DNA of 64,000 nucleotides from Atopsyche davidsoni (Eukaryota > Arthropoda > Insecta > Trichoptera > Hydrobiosidae). The notes below the pieces were generated by a model. It saw only the letters and a list, made by a program, of their open reading frames with translations, made no database searches and was not told where the DNA came from. The translations under genes were made by a program, and so were the position numbers. How positions within the stretch are numbered: position 1 is the stretch's first letter; each line of letters starts with the position of its first letter. The stretch is from positions 14,473,001 to 14,537,000 of the forward strand of contig JAILWY010000026.1 of assembly GCA_022113835.1 (NCBI GenBank), written 5' to 3'. This document shows, in pieces, positions 24,178-35,563 of this stretch.

Positions 24178-24417
24178 AGAATTAAATTTAGTGCATCCGG
24201 ACTTCCGGCAAAGTCCATTAAGCATCTTTTTAAGGATTTGGCTGGTACCTTCTGGCCTATTAAATTTGAAAGAATTGTGACCATTAGATTTAAGGAAAAG
24301 AAAACATGCCGTAAGGGTTGCAAACTCCTGGACTCTATTCATAACAAAGCAACGGTACTTGAATATCACAATGGACCTAGCTCTGGTCAGAGATTTCATA
24401 ACAAGCTTACCTTTTAA
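24178..24417 (+). CDS. conserved ORF of unknown function (block 2)
   Basis: An open frame, possibly a terminal exon: the sequence TTGCTTTAG before it looks like a 3' splice site. It starts IKFSASGLPAKS and ends GPSSGQRFHNKLTF with a stop at 24415-24417. The frame can be opened further 5' to an ATG at 24100. It recurs in block 3 (32524-32761) with five amino-acid differences, and in block 1 with a stop. The minus strand is also open here (about 24124-24399), so the coding strand is not certain. No family was recognised. It lies between the upstream region of TMEM17 and CYB561-derived sequence. Confidence 0.35.
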   Translation, partial: RIKFSASGLPAKSIKHLFKDLAGTFWPIKFERIVTIRFKEKKTCRKGCKLLDSIHNKATVLEYHNGPSSGQRFHNKLTF

Positions 24418-24764
24418 TCTCTCAAGTCAGGTATTTTCACTATTTTGAATTAAATATTTGGCCATCTTTCATGAGGTTATGATTTGGCTATCTGTGAAGA
24501 GTGTAGATAAGAATTTTTTAGATTTTAAGTCAATTTATAAATATTGATTGTTAGGATTCTCATTGAAATGAAGTCTTGATAGAATGATTTCTTTTGTAAA
24601 AAGTCATGTTCGGTAATTTTTGTGTTATGAGCATTTCTTAAAAGTTTTTTGAGGACAAATGAATATTGGAAAAGAGAAGGGTACATAAATAAACAAAGCC
24701 AGTTTCCACAGTCACATTTTATTATTTATTTGTTAATGCGTATAAATATTCAAAATTGTAAAAC
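24418..24764. other. block-specific noncoding segment, shared with block 3
   Basis: Nearly identical to 32762-33110, from ATCTCTCAAGTCAGG to TTGTAAAACAGTG. No gene features. Identity ends exactly where the hAT-like segment starts in this block. Confidence 0.5.
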
Positions 24765-25019
24765 AGTGTCGGTAGTGAAATGTGTTGGTAGCTTATTGAT
24801 GACTGATGTCTAAACTATAAAACAACACACGTTAGTGCCATCTATGTGAGAAAGCCAAAAACTTAGTAGTGCACCTAAAAACATACCATTTTTTTTTTTT
24901 TGCCGGCTTTGGTACTACTTTTGGGAGCAGAAACATACCTCGAAAAAATAAATGGTGTCCGCCGCCCGATCGGCATCCTGAAATGTGCTCTTGGGTACAA
25001 AAAGGTTGGGGACCCCTGG
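24765..25019. mobile_element. hAT-like nonautonomous element
   Basis: The right end reads GGTTGGGGACCCCTGG; its complement CAGGGGTCCCCAACC is a typical hAT terminus. The left end CAGTGTCGGTAG is only loosely similar. There is no coding sequence. The segment sits exactly at the point where block 2 loses the equivalent of 33111-39364. It may therefore mark a deletion caused by, or healed next to, a transposon. Confidence 0.5.
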
Positions 25020-26160
25020 TGTAGTGTACTTTATAAAAAAATTGCTGCCACTCTGATGTAGCAGATGCTAGTGATGATCAGTACAATATTCTCAATATCA
25101 TCTTCAGCAGTTTGGAATTTTAGTTTAACTATTTAGTTGATTTAATCTACAATAAAATGTGAGCACACGGGACCTCACAGTGTTAACACACGGGACGATA
25201 AACTATTATGCAATGTTATTTGAAAATATGTAACTTACCATATTATTAAACTTTAAGAGTTACTATTCACACTTTATGTTCAATATTTCTACTTCTCCGT
25301 TTATATTTTTTTAATGCTACCGATTTTGCTGACAGACTAGAAGTGATAAGCAAAATGAATTTATTCTGTCTATTTGTATTATAAAGAAATAATACTAAGT
25401 AATTTTAGATCAAAAATATTAAATATGTTGTATATGACAATGCCTTATTTTTATTTTGTTTAATTATGCAGTATTGTTGCAGTTGTGCAGTAAACAATAA
25501 AATCTTACCTGAAGAGCAAACAGTCCCATGGTGATGAATCCCAGCCAGCTGTGCAGGGAGTAAAAATTGGGAATGGGCTCCAGCTTGTTGAGGTTGTGGT
25601 AGTCGAACACGGCCAGGAAGCCAACCACCACGCAGGGGATAGCCAGGGCATGGAAAATCGTGTGGAATAGCTTCACGTAGAGGCGGCGGCAGCAGCGACA
25701 GATGCGGTACAGCAGCATAGCTGAAAATTATGTTTGATATTACTAAAATAACTTGAACAGGAGTAGAAGAAAAAAACCAATAAAAATAAAAGAAATAATT
25801 TAGTAAGGTCTGTCATTTATTCATTAAAGTATAACCATAAATATATTTTATTTACCCGTGAGTACATCGGTACAGCGTATTATAATTTATTGTAATAAAG
25901 TATTATTCTTGTTGAGGGACAAGGCATTTGTTTGGTGAAGATCCATTTTTTATAATGATAAAGGTATCTTTGTATTCTTTCTTCACTTTGAATTTATTAT
26001 ATTTTTTGCATGACTAGTTTCGACCAACAGACTTGGTCATCATCAGATGCATAACAAAACTCAAATAAAGAATTGTTCTTTAAATACTCCAATTGATTTT
26101 GATAAAGGAAATCTATATTAATATATAAATAGGCAAAAAAAGAGTATATTTATAAATATA
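25020..26160 (-). pseudogene. partial CYB561 duplicate with one intact exon
   Basis: This matches 39365-40790 of the CYB561 gene. One complete exon (25720-25509, minus) survives with good splice sites and a single amino-acid change (Pro to Leu in the NKPEPIP segment). The next exon (equivalent of 39658-39827) is precisely missing: sequence jumps from ACTTACC to ATATTATTAAAC. Exons 5' and 3' of this one are also absent, so it is a gene fragment. Its right edge (TATATTTATAAATATATTG) matches CYB561 intron sequence at 41997-42017. Confidence 0.8.
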
Positions 26161-26164
26161 TTGT

Positions 26165-26532
26165 CTCGAATATGAACAAGAGCTTCGAGTTAAAGAGAAA
26201 TTCCATAGTCAGGACCAGCAACGACTACACCTACTGGACCAAGAGCTGCGGAGTATTTTTGAGCTATCACCGATGGTTCAACAACGAGTACGGAAGGGAA
26301 AGGTAAGCCATCACTCGATACCTCAAATTCGACAAGACAGTCGACGGCCGGGATTCGGGTGGTGGAGGTCCGGGAAGAGTCCACGGGGATGGTCATAGAC
26401 TCGTACGAGTTCACCGAAGCTCCTGAGAAAAAATTTCTAGTTCCGTTCACTTCGGCCGCCAAAAATAAGCTTCTCGTCATCGTGGTCGAGGACGACCTGG
26501 GCAACGTTCTCAAGCAGCTATTCTCCTACTAA
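26165..26532 (+). pseudogene. 3' fragment of the metallopeptidase gene
   Basis: This copy of 5596-5974 includes the genuine stop codon and the start of the 3' UTR. It has a GAA-to-TAA change at 26304-26306 in the original frame and a deletion of about 14 bases near 26336, which shifts the frame. The zinc-binding half of the gene is absent, so it cannot encode the peptidase. It marks the left edge of block 3, directly joined to CYB561-intron-like DNA. Confidence 0.9.
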
Positions 26533-26631
26533 AAAGTACCTATAAAATATCGCTTATCGTTATCTTACGAGATTCGGCTGTTGACGCCGCCGGCTGTTAT
26601 CTGTCAGAAGTGCGGTCGTGACTATGCGAGA

Positions 26632-29600
26632 ATGTCGCGTTTCCTTGATAAATTTAAAATGAAGAGTAATAATCATTTCAATACCATCCAAATATCTTTC
26701 CCGCCGCTGGTGAATGGAAAAATCAATACAGCAGATTTTATTGATGCAGCCAGAGGCGTCATGTCCTTAGTCGGTGAGTGCTGTTGTTTGCCTATTCAAA
26801 CTATGTAATACGCGATGTGTTCTGCGTCGTATTGATTTTTCAACGAGTTTTCTATATATTTACAATCTAAATCATATTGAATATTATTTCAGAAAAACTT
26901 GGAAAGTTTATGTCCAAAGTCAAAAAGGATATGTATGGAAATATAGAGGTAAACCATTTATATACTTTTGTAGGAATATGCTTATGCCCAACTTATAAAG
27001 CTCTCAGTAACTTCAGAATATATCACTACGGGCGACCTGTTTTTTTAAATTATAGGCGGCGGTCTACTAGCATTGAATAAAAGTAGTAAATTGAAGCCAA
27101 AAATAAGTTTAAATTTAAAGTAAACATAGATAATTCTGATACTTTTATAAGTATCAGAATTATCTATGTTTTACATTTTATAATGTCAAGTTATTTTAAT
27201 AAAAGAAAATAAATGATATGGGAAGGACAGGCGACGAATAGTAGACCGCAGTTGATAAGTCGCCACCTCAGGTCTATATAATATATGAAACCAAGCATTA
27301 TTATACATATGTATTGTTTTCTGGTTCATAAATATAACTTATGCAATTTATATTTATTAAGAAATAGTTTTGAGGCGTTGAGTTACAACATTTTTAACTT
27401 CTGGTTCAGATATTTGGATGCAGAGCTTCTTCAGCGATATTTAATCTCATAAATATTAAAATAATATTGATATAAATGGATCTTATAAATCTAAAATAAA
27501 CCGAGAGGAATTTATTGGATGTATTGACACAGGTGTGTAACTTTGTCTCCACAGCTGTAAAAGAAACACTAGTTTTATTCATTTGATGTGAAAGTTGAAA
27601 ACGTAATTTATTCAATACCTAAAATTTTCATAGGCGTTATATAATAATTTGTAATCAGTATTACTTCACCAAATAGTGTGTAAAATAATCAAGCCTCTAC
27701 TTTTTAATGTTTATATTTTTATTATGTTTTAATTTTGGATAATTTAAAACTGAATTTTTTTTTTAAATTTAAATGAACAATAAATTCATTAAAGAAATGA
27801 GATCACACAAGAGAAAATAGATCAGAGCTTAAAATTGTTTTGAGCATCATTGTGCAATGTAAAAAAAACTACATCTTAAATATTTATGTTTAAATTATAT
27901 TCGTGAAATTAATAAACAAACAAAATATTTATTACTTAATGCTATTTTATATATCTTGGAATTCAAAATTTTCTACAGTCATTTATCAAACATGAATATT
28001 ATCATCACACCTTATTTGCCTAGTTTATTTATTACAAATAAGTCAAATTTTATCTGTGTTACATCGGATGTGATGATAGTAATATGTCGTAACTATGAAG
28101 GTTTTTTCACAAATAATATGTATCTTTGTTTGTTAGAGAATATGGACTCGCTATCGATCAGACCCAACCAAGAATAAAACTATCCATGATTTGGTTCTGT
28201 CGGAGCAGAGGGAGGGACGTGATTCGGCTACCATTGGAGTTCTGTGGTTTAATAGGTAAATAATTTAGAATTTTTTTGAGTTGATCCAGTTTCTTGGGTG
28301 TTGTGCTGTTTGGTGTATAAATTAATCCATATATATTACTCGCTTCTGGGTACTAGCTCGATGCACCTCGTAGTGGTGTAGGAGGAAAAGAGACACAAAC
28401 AAAATCCCCAAAGGATAGTCCCAGCACAGGGACTGAAACGTCAGAGAAATATATACCCCAAGCTACACAACATTCAAGAACTCTTAATTTTCTTTTGTAT
28501 ATTTTGGGTTTATTCAACTTAAAATAGTATAATAGGATTGTACGCAGATAAAGAGCTTATTTGCAATAGAATCTCTGACGTGAGTCAAGCCCATTGTGCT
28601 AAATTGGGACCTGTATTTTGATATTTTTACACAATTGTTAACATCATTTTGCATCCACTTGTCTGCTATGTGAGACTTGTCTCAATGAATGAGACTTCTA
28701 GCCTTCTCCATAAACCGAATTCATTAAAAAAATTGCTAGAAGTCTACGGTCATCATTAATCAAATGAGCCACGATTGTGTTCGATGTGTTTACTGGATTT
28801 TATTTGATGGCCAGTTGGGATATGAAGGAACTTCAGAAAAACTAACATTAAGTTTTTTTTTGAGGTTTCTTGTTTTCTTTTTCAAATATTAAATAGTGTT
28901 TTTACTTTTTATAGAGCTCTGCATTTTATTGAGTGTTTCTTGGAGCAGCTTTTCTCATCAAAAAATAATTCTTCAGAAGACTTGCAAGAGGTGCTAAGAT
29001 ATGCTTACACATGCAGTTTGAAACAATACCATAGCTGGGATGTTCAAAAAAAATATAATGTATGTAATTGCTGTTTATTTTATTTATTACTTTTAAAAAA
29101 ATCATAACAATAATCTCTTACCTTGAATGAATAATGGAGACTCTTCTTCATTGCTCATTACCTGTAAAGACACTAAACCCTACCTTTTGTTATTCAAACT
29201 TTCTAATTTATTCATGATAAATTCAAATATAAGATTATTAACATCTATAATAAAAATTAAGCACACTCCTTGCCTAGTAAATATGTATTTTATGGTTATT
29301 TAATTTTTAGAAGTGGCACAGAAATACCGTGATATACTTTTAAAGTGGCATTTATATTTTAACAACAATTAATTATGTCAAAACACTATTTTTTACATTT
29401 AACGTCTTACCTGAAAATTATAAATTTATGTAATAAGTAATGAACTCGAAAGAGTTTGATGTAAGCCTCTTCAACAAACTGGATGTTTGTTAAGTTTCAA
29501 AAAAAAAAAAGTTGTTTTGCTATGTTTATAATTGTAATTATAAACATCTAGATATTACTTGCACATACTGCAGATGTTGTGGCTATAATTACTGAAAAGG

Positions 29601-30349
29601 TTGTCAATATTAACAGCTGTTAGAATTTTATGGTCCTGCAACTTACATAAGTTACAAACAAGAGATTCGATACGAAAAACAAATATTAATACCCATAATT
29701 CATGCAGACTACGATGACACTTTTGGTAATGAATGCATCATCTTTTGAAGGTTATAAATATGAAGAATAACAAATTAAATCAGTCGATTGTTGATTGAAT
29801 TATACTCATTAATTGTGCATTTTACACTGCTTTTGTGGTCTTTTTTTACTAAATATTTTTATTCATTTTTAACAGTTGAAATATATTTTTTTATATTTTA
29901 CAAGTAGAGTTAATTTTACTGACATTTCTTGTGGCAATTATATTAGATGTAAGCCGATATTTTAATTTAAAAAAATAGAGGATTCAAAACATTAGTTAGC
30001 CACGATCCTACCTGGGATTCGTGAAACTGCCATAGTCATGGTGGATGCTGTGTTACAACATAACTAAAAATAATATGTATCCCATTTGTTTTGATTTAAA
30101 ATATTATCACCACAATCATCAACATTTGATCAGGTGTAAATGAATTAGTGCAAGCTTACTTTGGTTTTTCAGGAAGTCTACAAATCGTGCCCTGGAAGAA
30201 CTCAAGTCATCAAGTCCCTGGGTGGGGTGACAGACTTGCCTGGGTTCTATGAGAACTTCAACGTCTTCCTTCACACACTCAAGACGAATAGAATAGAAAT
30301 ACATGGCTTCCTAGATGCTCACAATTTGAACAGTAATTATTGTGTCTAA
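26632..30349 (+). CDS. GLTP: glycolipid transfer protein, copy 3 (GLTP3)
   Basis: Predicted 212-aa GLTP paralog. Coding exons are 26632-26773, 26893-26948, 28137-28255, 28915-29059 and 30173-30349, with splice phases as in copies 1 and 2 and no interruption. The lipid-binding residues align as D60, N64, R67 (K in copy 1), W103, H145 and Y210. The C-terminus (HNLNSNYCV) is like copy 1. Exon 4 is two codons shorter than in copy 1 and the helix after the histidine is changed (QYHSWDVQKKYN). The donor of exon 4 is GTATGT rather than GTAAGT. Like copy 2, it lacks the CRE-containing 5' segment; upstream lies the broken metallopeptidase 3' end. Intron 4 is close to its original size, without the transposons of copy 1. 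Confidence 0.85.
27122..27171. repeat. 23-bp perfect inverted repeat in GLTP3 intron 2
   Basis: Arms 27122-27144 and 27149-27171 are exact complements with a 4-base loop. The left arm and its flank exist in GLTP1 (about 6830-6855), where no right arm follows. The second arm is therefore a gain in copy 3, best explained by fold-back templated synthesis. Confidence 0.85.
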
Positions 30350-30424
30350 CTATGTTTCAACAACACTATTCCACACGTTTCACTTCAAACTTTTAACTCA
30401 AGGTTTTTCAATAAGACTTATTAA
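30350..30424. other. GLTP3 3' flank ending at the piggyBac target
   Basis: Shared with blocks 1 and 2 up to AATAAGACTTATTAA; the last four bases are the TTAA used by the following element. Confidence 0.6.
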
Positions 30425-32227
30425 CACTAAACGTACCAACACTTGAATATACCTATTTCTACCACAACCGGTCAAAATGACCGATCATTATGTTTTCTAT
30501 GAAATATGGATTTAAGAAGGAAATAAACATAGTAACTTTATTATAACTAAACAAAAATGTATACTAACGATTTTTATTACATACATAAAGAAAAATATTT
30601 TTTAATTCATTGCTCATAGCATTTTTACATATACAGGGTGTCTCCATTGTACCTTTTTTGCAAACATTTTTTTGACATTTAGAACAAATTTTGATGGTTT
30701 TATTTTCGTTACAATAACCTATTTAACACGTCTTACGTTAATAAGAATCTCTAGTAGATTTAGGCAATGTCCCTTTCGAATTGGTTTTTTCTTTTGGTTG
30801 TTTACGGGCTTCTCGAAATCGGCTGCAAATTCTACTGCTAACTGGAGTAAAAAATCTTGTCTCGAGATATTTTCTCCTGTCGTTTGCTTGTACAAAATCC
30901 AGGCATCTATGCCAGATAAATCAAGGTTGAAAATACTTGGAGAGGCCATCTGCGAGACTTAGATTTTGTTGAAAAGCGTTCCATACCATTTTTCTTTTGT
31001 TTCGCAATTATTGGTAGTTCCCTTTTATTTGAGCGGATAGTTCCAATAACGTAGTTTTTTTTCACTAGCAGTTGTGTTGCTAGGGAATTACTTGTAAAGA
31101 AGTTGTCTGTGGTTACAAATCTTCCACAACCCGTAAATGGTTCCATGAGTTTGAGTACAACACATTCAGTGAGCGGTACTGAAGAGGGCCTATTTTCATA
31201 TTTTCCTAGATATGTAATTGCATTTATGATGTATTTGCTATCGACGTCCGATACTTACCAAGATTTGATTACAAATTTATCAGTCTTGTTAGGCATGTAT
31301 TGCGTAAACCTACATCTTACTTTAGTTGAAAATAGCTGTTCGTCTACAGTAATATTAGCACCCGGTTAATAACAGTTTTGGCTATTCTCAATGAATTTAT
31401 TCCAAATCATAGATATCATGGCGAATTTGTCTGTTTTCAAAAGTTGGCTCCGTTCACTTTTTTATCAAAATGGATAAATTTGAGATTTTCTGTAAAATTA
31501 TTTCTGCTCATAGTTTCTGAGAAAAATTTAGGCCCCCATATGTTATTCCACAAAAAAAAAACTTTTAAATGATTTGCTCCATATGCACCTCGTGCAAATA
31601 AAATTGCAATAAATGCATCTAATTTCTCTTGAGATAAACTCCAATCGGTTCCTAATATTCTCTTTGCTTCTTCTATTGTGCATATTCATATATGGTTTAT
31701 AGCACGGTGGTCAATTATCAATGAAAATGCAGTTTTAACTTTACCCTTCATAATATGACGTTTTGCATATTCTGTGGGGCCTTTTTCTTGCCTGAAAATG
31801 ATGTGATGTGGTGATCTTCCAGGTGTACCACCTATTTGTATTTCTTTCCAAACAGTTCCACCTATTGTAACATGCTGTTCATTTTTTTATATCTCTTCAG
31901 AGTAATCTCATTTTTTTTTGTCCACGACATATATTCACGATATTTTCCTCTTCATCGTCAGTTACTGTACATTCAAACTCATGTCTAATAGATCATTTCC
32001 AACCTGTAAATCTTCATTTTCACAAAAATCATCTTCATCAATTTCCGAAAACTCTTTGTCAATATTACTTATATCTTCTAAGAACTTGTAATCAATCTAA
32101 AATTTTAGTCACATTCTTGAATTTCTGATTCACTTGATTGAATTTTTCTGAGTTTTTCTTGAATCTTGATTGAACTAACTACGCAACAGTCTTTGCAGAA
32201 TTGTGCAACTAACTGAATGCAATATGT
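30425..32227 (-). mobile_element. degenerate piggyBac element with transposase remnant
   Basis: It starts with CACTAAACGTACCAACAC right after TTAA (30421-30424). The minus strand carries recognisable piggyBac transposase pieces: TVDEQLFSTKVRCRFTQYMP (first catalytic Asp), then GCGRFVTTDNFFTSNS (second catalytic Asp). Next come further matches through 30720 and a cysteine-rich tail near 30560-30700. Several in-frame stops and frame changes make it inactive. The right terminus and its TTAA are missing; the sequence ends in a hairpin that abuts TMEM17-derived DNA. The left end resembles that of the MITE at 51135. Confidence 0.8.
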
Positions 32228-32268
32228 TGAAAACGCATGTACATCATTATGATGTACATGCGTTTTCA
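32228..32268. repeat. 19-bp perfect inverted repeat at rearrangement breakpoint
   Basis: Arms 32228-32246 and 32250-32268 (TGAAAACGCATGTACATCA and its complement) are separated by TTA. To the left is piggyBac sequence; to the right, from about 32269, is TMEM17 exon 3 sequence. The hairpin therefore sits exactly at the join. Confidence 0.85.
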
Positions 32269-32485
32269 GAAATCTTGTGAGATGTCCCAGACATTCAAAC
32301 TAAAACAAACTATATATTTAATATACTTCTAGTTTGTAGTTCTAATTCAGGACAAATCTATTTTTAAAGAAATGAATACAAAATTAAAACGTTACATTTA
32401 GGTACCTATAAGTATAAAAATACACTTGACGTAACACTCCAAAATTCCATGCCATTTTTATTAATTATAAATGTTGACAATGTTG
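32269..32485 (-). pseudogene. TMEM17 fragment, copy 3
   Basis: Contains the 5' part of exon 3, intron 2, the 3' part of exon 2 and the first codons of exon 1, in the same order as the intact genes. The last exon, most of exon 3, and the middle of exons 1-2 are deleted; the join is at about 32444. The final codon of exon 2 is changed from AAG to TAG. It cannot encode TMEM17. Confidence 0.88.
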
Positions 32486-32523
32486 TAAGAAATTATTGTA
32501 TAGAGGTATATTCGTTGCTTTAC

Positions 32524-32761
32524 AATTAAATTTAGTGCATCCGGACTTCCGGCAAAGTCCATGAAGCATCTTTTTGAGGATTTGGCTGGTAGCTTCCGGC
32601 CTATTAAATTTGAAAGAATTGTGACCATTAGATCTAAGGAAAAGAAAACATGCCGTAAGGGTTGCAAACTCCTGGACTCTATTCATAACAAAGCAACGGT
32701 ACTTGAATATCACAATGGACCTAGCTCTGGTCAGAGATTTCATAACAAGCTTACCTTTTAA
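32524..32761 (+). CDS. conserved ORF of unknown function (block 3)
   Basis: Counterpart of 24178-24417: open to the same stop and ending GPSSGQRFHNKLTF. The five differences from the block 2 copy are all amino-acid-changing in the + frame (Ile/Met, Lys/Glu, Thr/Ser, Trp/Arg, Phe/Ser). The minus strand is open too. The 5' part is joined to the TMEM17 fragment after a deletion. It could be a real small exon, or only a well-preserved noncoding segment. Confidence 0.3.
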
Positions 32762-33110
32762 TCTCTCAAGTCAGGTATTTTCACTATTTTGAATTAAGTA
32801 TATGGCCATCTTTCATGAGGTTATGATTTGGCTATCTGTGAAGAGTGTAGATAAGAATTTTTTAGATTTTAAGTCAATTTATAAATATTGATTGTTAGGA
32901 TTCTCATTGAAATGAAGTCTTGATAGAATGATTTCTTTTGTAAAAAGTCACGTTCGTTAATTTTTGTGTTATGAGCATTTCTCAAAAGTTTTTTGAGGAC
33001 AAATGAATATTGGAAAAGAGAAAGGTACAGAAATAAACAAAGCCAGTTTCCACAGTCACATTTTATTATTTATTTGTTAATGCGTATAAATATTCAAAAT
33101 TGTAAAACAG
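32762..33110. other. noncoding segment shared with block 2
   Basis: Near-identical to 24418-24764. No gene recognised. Confidence 0.5.
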
Positions 33111-35412
33111 TGATAAAATCCACAAGTCAATCAATAATTACTTCAATTATCAAATGCAAAAGATGGTAAAATTTAAAGACCATTGTTCAATATAATATAA
33201 CTCAATACATTCTATAATTTGTATATTTATTAAATAATCAATACCATATGAATCTGACTCAACTATGTAATAGACTGAACGTAATAAACAAACGCGATAT
33301 GATCGTAAAGAACAAACTTCCACAGAGATATCTACAGTAACATCGACACTATGAAATTTAAATCTGTTATTAGCTAGTGAGTAGGCGCTCTTCCCGGCAA
33401 CTCTGCACCTCCATCTATTTTACTTTTATTCTAAATTGGCAACATTCGTAGTAAGATCACAAGACAAATATAAATATTTAAAATTAGCTAAAGTTGTCTC
33501 AAAAATCTTGTAGAAAGTAAAAAAATATTTTTATTATAAGCGGTAGTTCATGGCCACAATTTTACACGTTAGCAGTAAGAAGTAATTACAGTTTCCTGCG
33601 AATAGATACTAGAAACATTAGTCAAAAAAATAACTTAATATTTTGGACCCAATATTAGTATATGTCTCATATTCTCCTCTGTTTTTGTTACTTTCTTGAA
33701 AATAAAACATTTATTGACAAGAATATTTATAGTGAGTGTCTTAGAAAAGATTTTTGTAAAAAATTGTAAAATAGTAAATCTGAAAGAAATATATGCATTT
33801 AACATTCCCATTTATTTTTCATAGCTCGAACTAACGATATAAAAACAATTTTATAAAAATTTTCTTAGAAAATTCAGAAAACGCAAAATGTTTATTTTGT
33901 AATGTGATGGAATCGCTGCAAACCAAGTTGGCGATCCAAAGAGAAACATGTGTACACATACAAGATGGTGGGGGTCTCTAGCTCCTTATAACTCATCCAA
34001 CAGAAACAAATACAACTCGTTACGTATTTCCAATATGAGATTATTATAGATGAAGAGTCAAACGAGAGCGATGTATTTGCAATTTACAAATAATGAATTA
34101 TGAACTTACACAAATATTTATAGAAAGATGAGACAAAAAAAACTATGTCGGTATGAGTTTATTTACATAAAATGGCATAGATGTATTAATTATTCGGTAC
34201 CACTGCAATGCTTCCAAGGAAAAACAAGTGCATAGCCATTACACAACATCGAGGTCGTTAACATCGAGGAATTTAAAGATACACTTATATTGGATTATGT
34301 TAACTACACTGATATACACTCAGATACTATCACACGACATGTGGTACCTCCAGTGAAAGGAAGCTTCAAACAGCCGACTTCTACATTTCCATGATGACTA
34401 CTTTTCTAACACCAATAAATAGGATATAAAATTGCTTCATGCGCATCCGTAATCTATGTAACTACTTTATAATCTCCGGTTACCCAGACATACATTATGT
34501 TATAATATTGAGCTTACGAAATGGAATAAAAACGTCCTATTTTTCAATATTTCTTAAATATCTAAAGATAATTCTTCCGTACATCACCTTTGGCATCTTA
34601 TGAACACATTAGAGACATTCGTAGCTAACACTGATTAAAAGTTACAATCGTACATGAAGTTCGGGACCAAAATTCTATTCCAAATAGAAAGTGAGGAATA
34701 TATAGTAGCCTAAAAATGAGAATAGTTTTATTTCAATAGTGAAAATATATTGTTGCACAGATTGGTCCATATATATCTCTGCTTACTTCGTTAGACATTT
34801 CAACATTGGTTTACTAGTATTGGAACATTACAAATTTAATTGTCATCCAGGATATTAACGAGCAATCGGAACAATCAGAGGTGTTTGGCACAATCATTCA
34901 CTATTCTAGTACAGGAGCACAATTAAATATTTATCATTGTTTAAATATATAGACAAAATAATTACTCCAAGATCGTTTATCAAATTATTGACAATACATT
35001 ATCATTATTGAAATAAAATCTTAATTCCAATAGCTACTTCGGGATGAACCGAGAGATACTGTCTCTATAATTTCGATTCTTATTCTTTTACATTCTGTAC
35101 CTACTGATTGTTGTTTTCTGAAAACATCGAAAACACAATTGCTTCACAATAGCACAAACCTTTTCTGGAATCAAGAAAATAATCCAGCTATCGAGTCTTT
35201 CGTATAATCATTATGGTGCGCCCCATTGGTGTATAGCTCTACCGTCATCATGTCACACAAGAAATCAATAAAAAAACTAATAAATTTTATTATAAAAGAA
35301 GAATCACTCGTAATCGATTATTAGTAATCAAATGTGAACAAAGAGAGAAATTTGTGTGACAGAAGTCTGAGCAGACTCGGTGAGCTTAGTAGCGGAGCGG
35401 CTGCGACTCTAC
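33111..35412. other. CYB561 distal 3' flank and UTR
   Basis: Downstream, on the minus strand, of the distal terminal exon of CYB561; it probably contains its 3' UTR. AT-rich with no ORF of note. Block 2 lacks the equivalent sequence. Confidence 0.45.
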
Positions 35413-35563
35413 CTAGCTGGCACTCGGGTCCGCCCTGACCTTGGGGCAGCGCTGGCGGCTGGCGCGGCGCACGGCCACCGACACCACGATGCCGATGCCC
35501 ACCAGCGACACTCCCAGGGCGTTCAGCACTATTCCCTCCTCTTCCCACTTGTCGTACTTGTCT
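35413..35563 (-). CDS. CYB561: CYB561 alternative last exon, distal
   Basis: The 3' splice site GGTTTCAG precedes a 50-codon exon (49 residues and a stop) that completes the split AA/A codon. It encodes DKYDKWEEEGIVLNALGVS, a hydrophobic helix, then a basic tail (RRASRQRCPK). It would supply the sixth membrane helix. The exon is GC-rich compared with the proximal version. It shares GIVLNALGVS-type sequence with the proximal exon, so the two look like a duplicated exon used alternatively. Confidence 0.85.
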
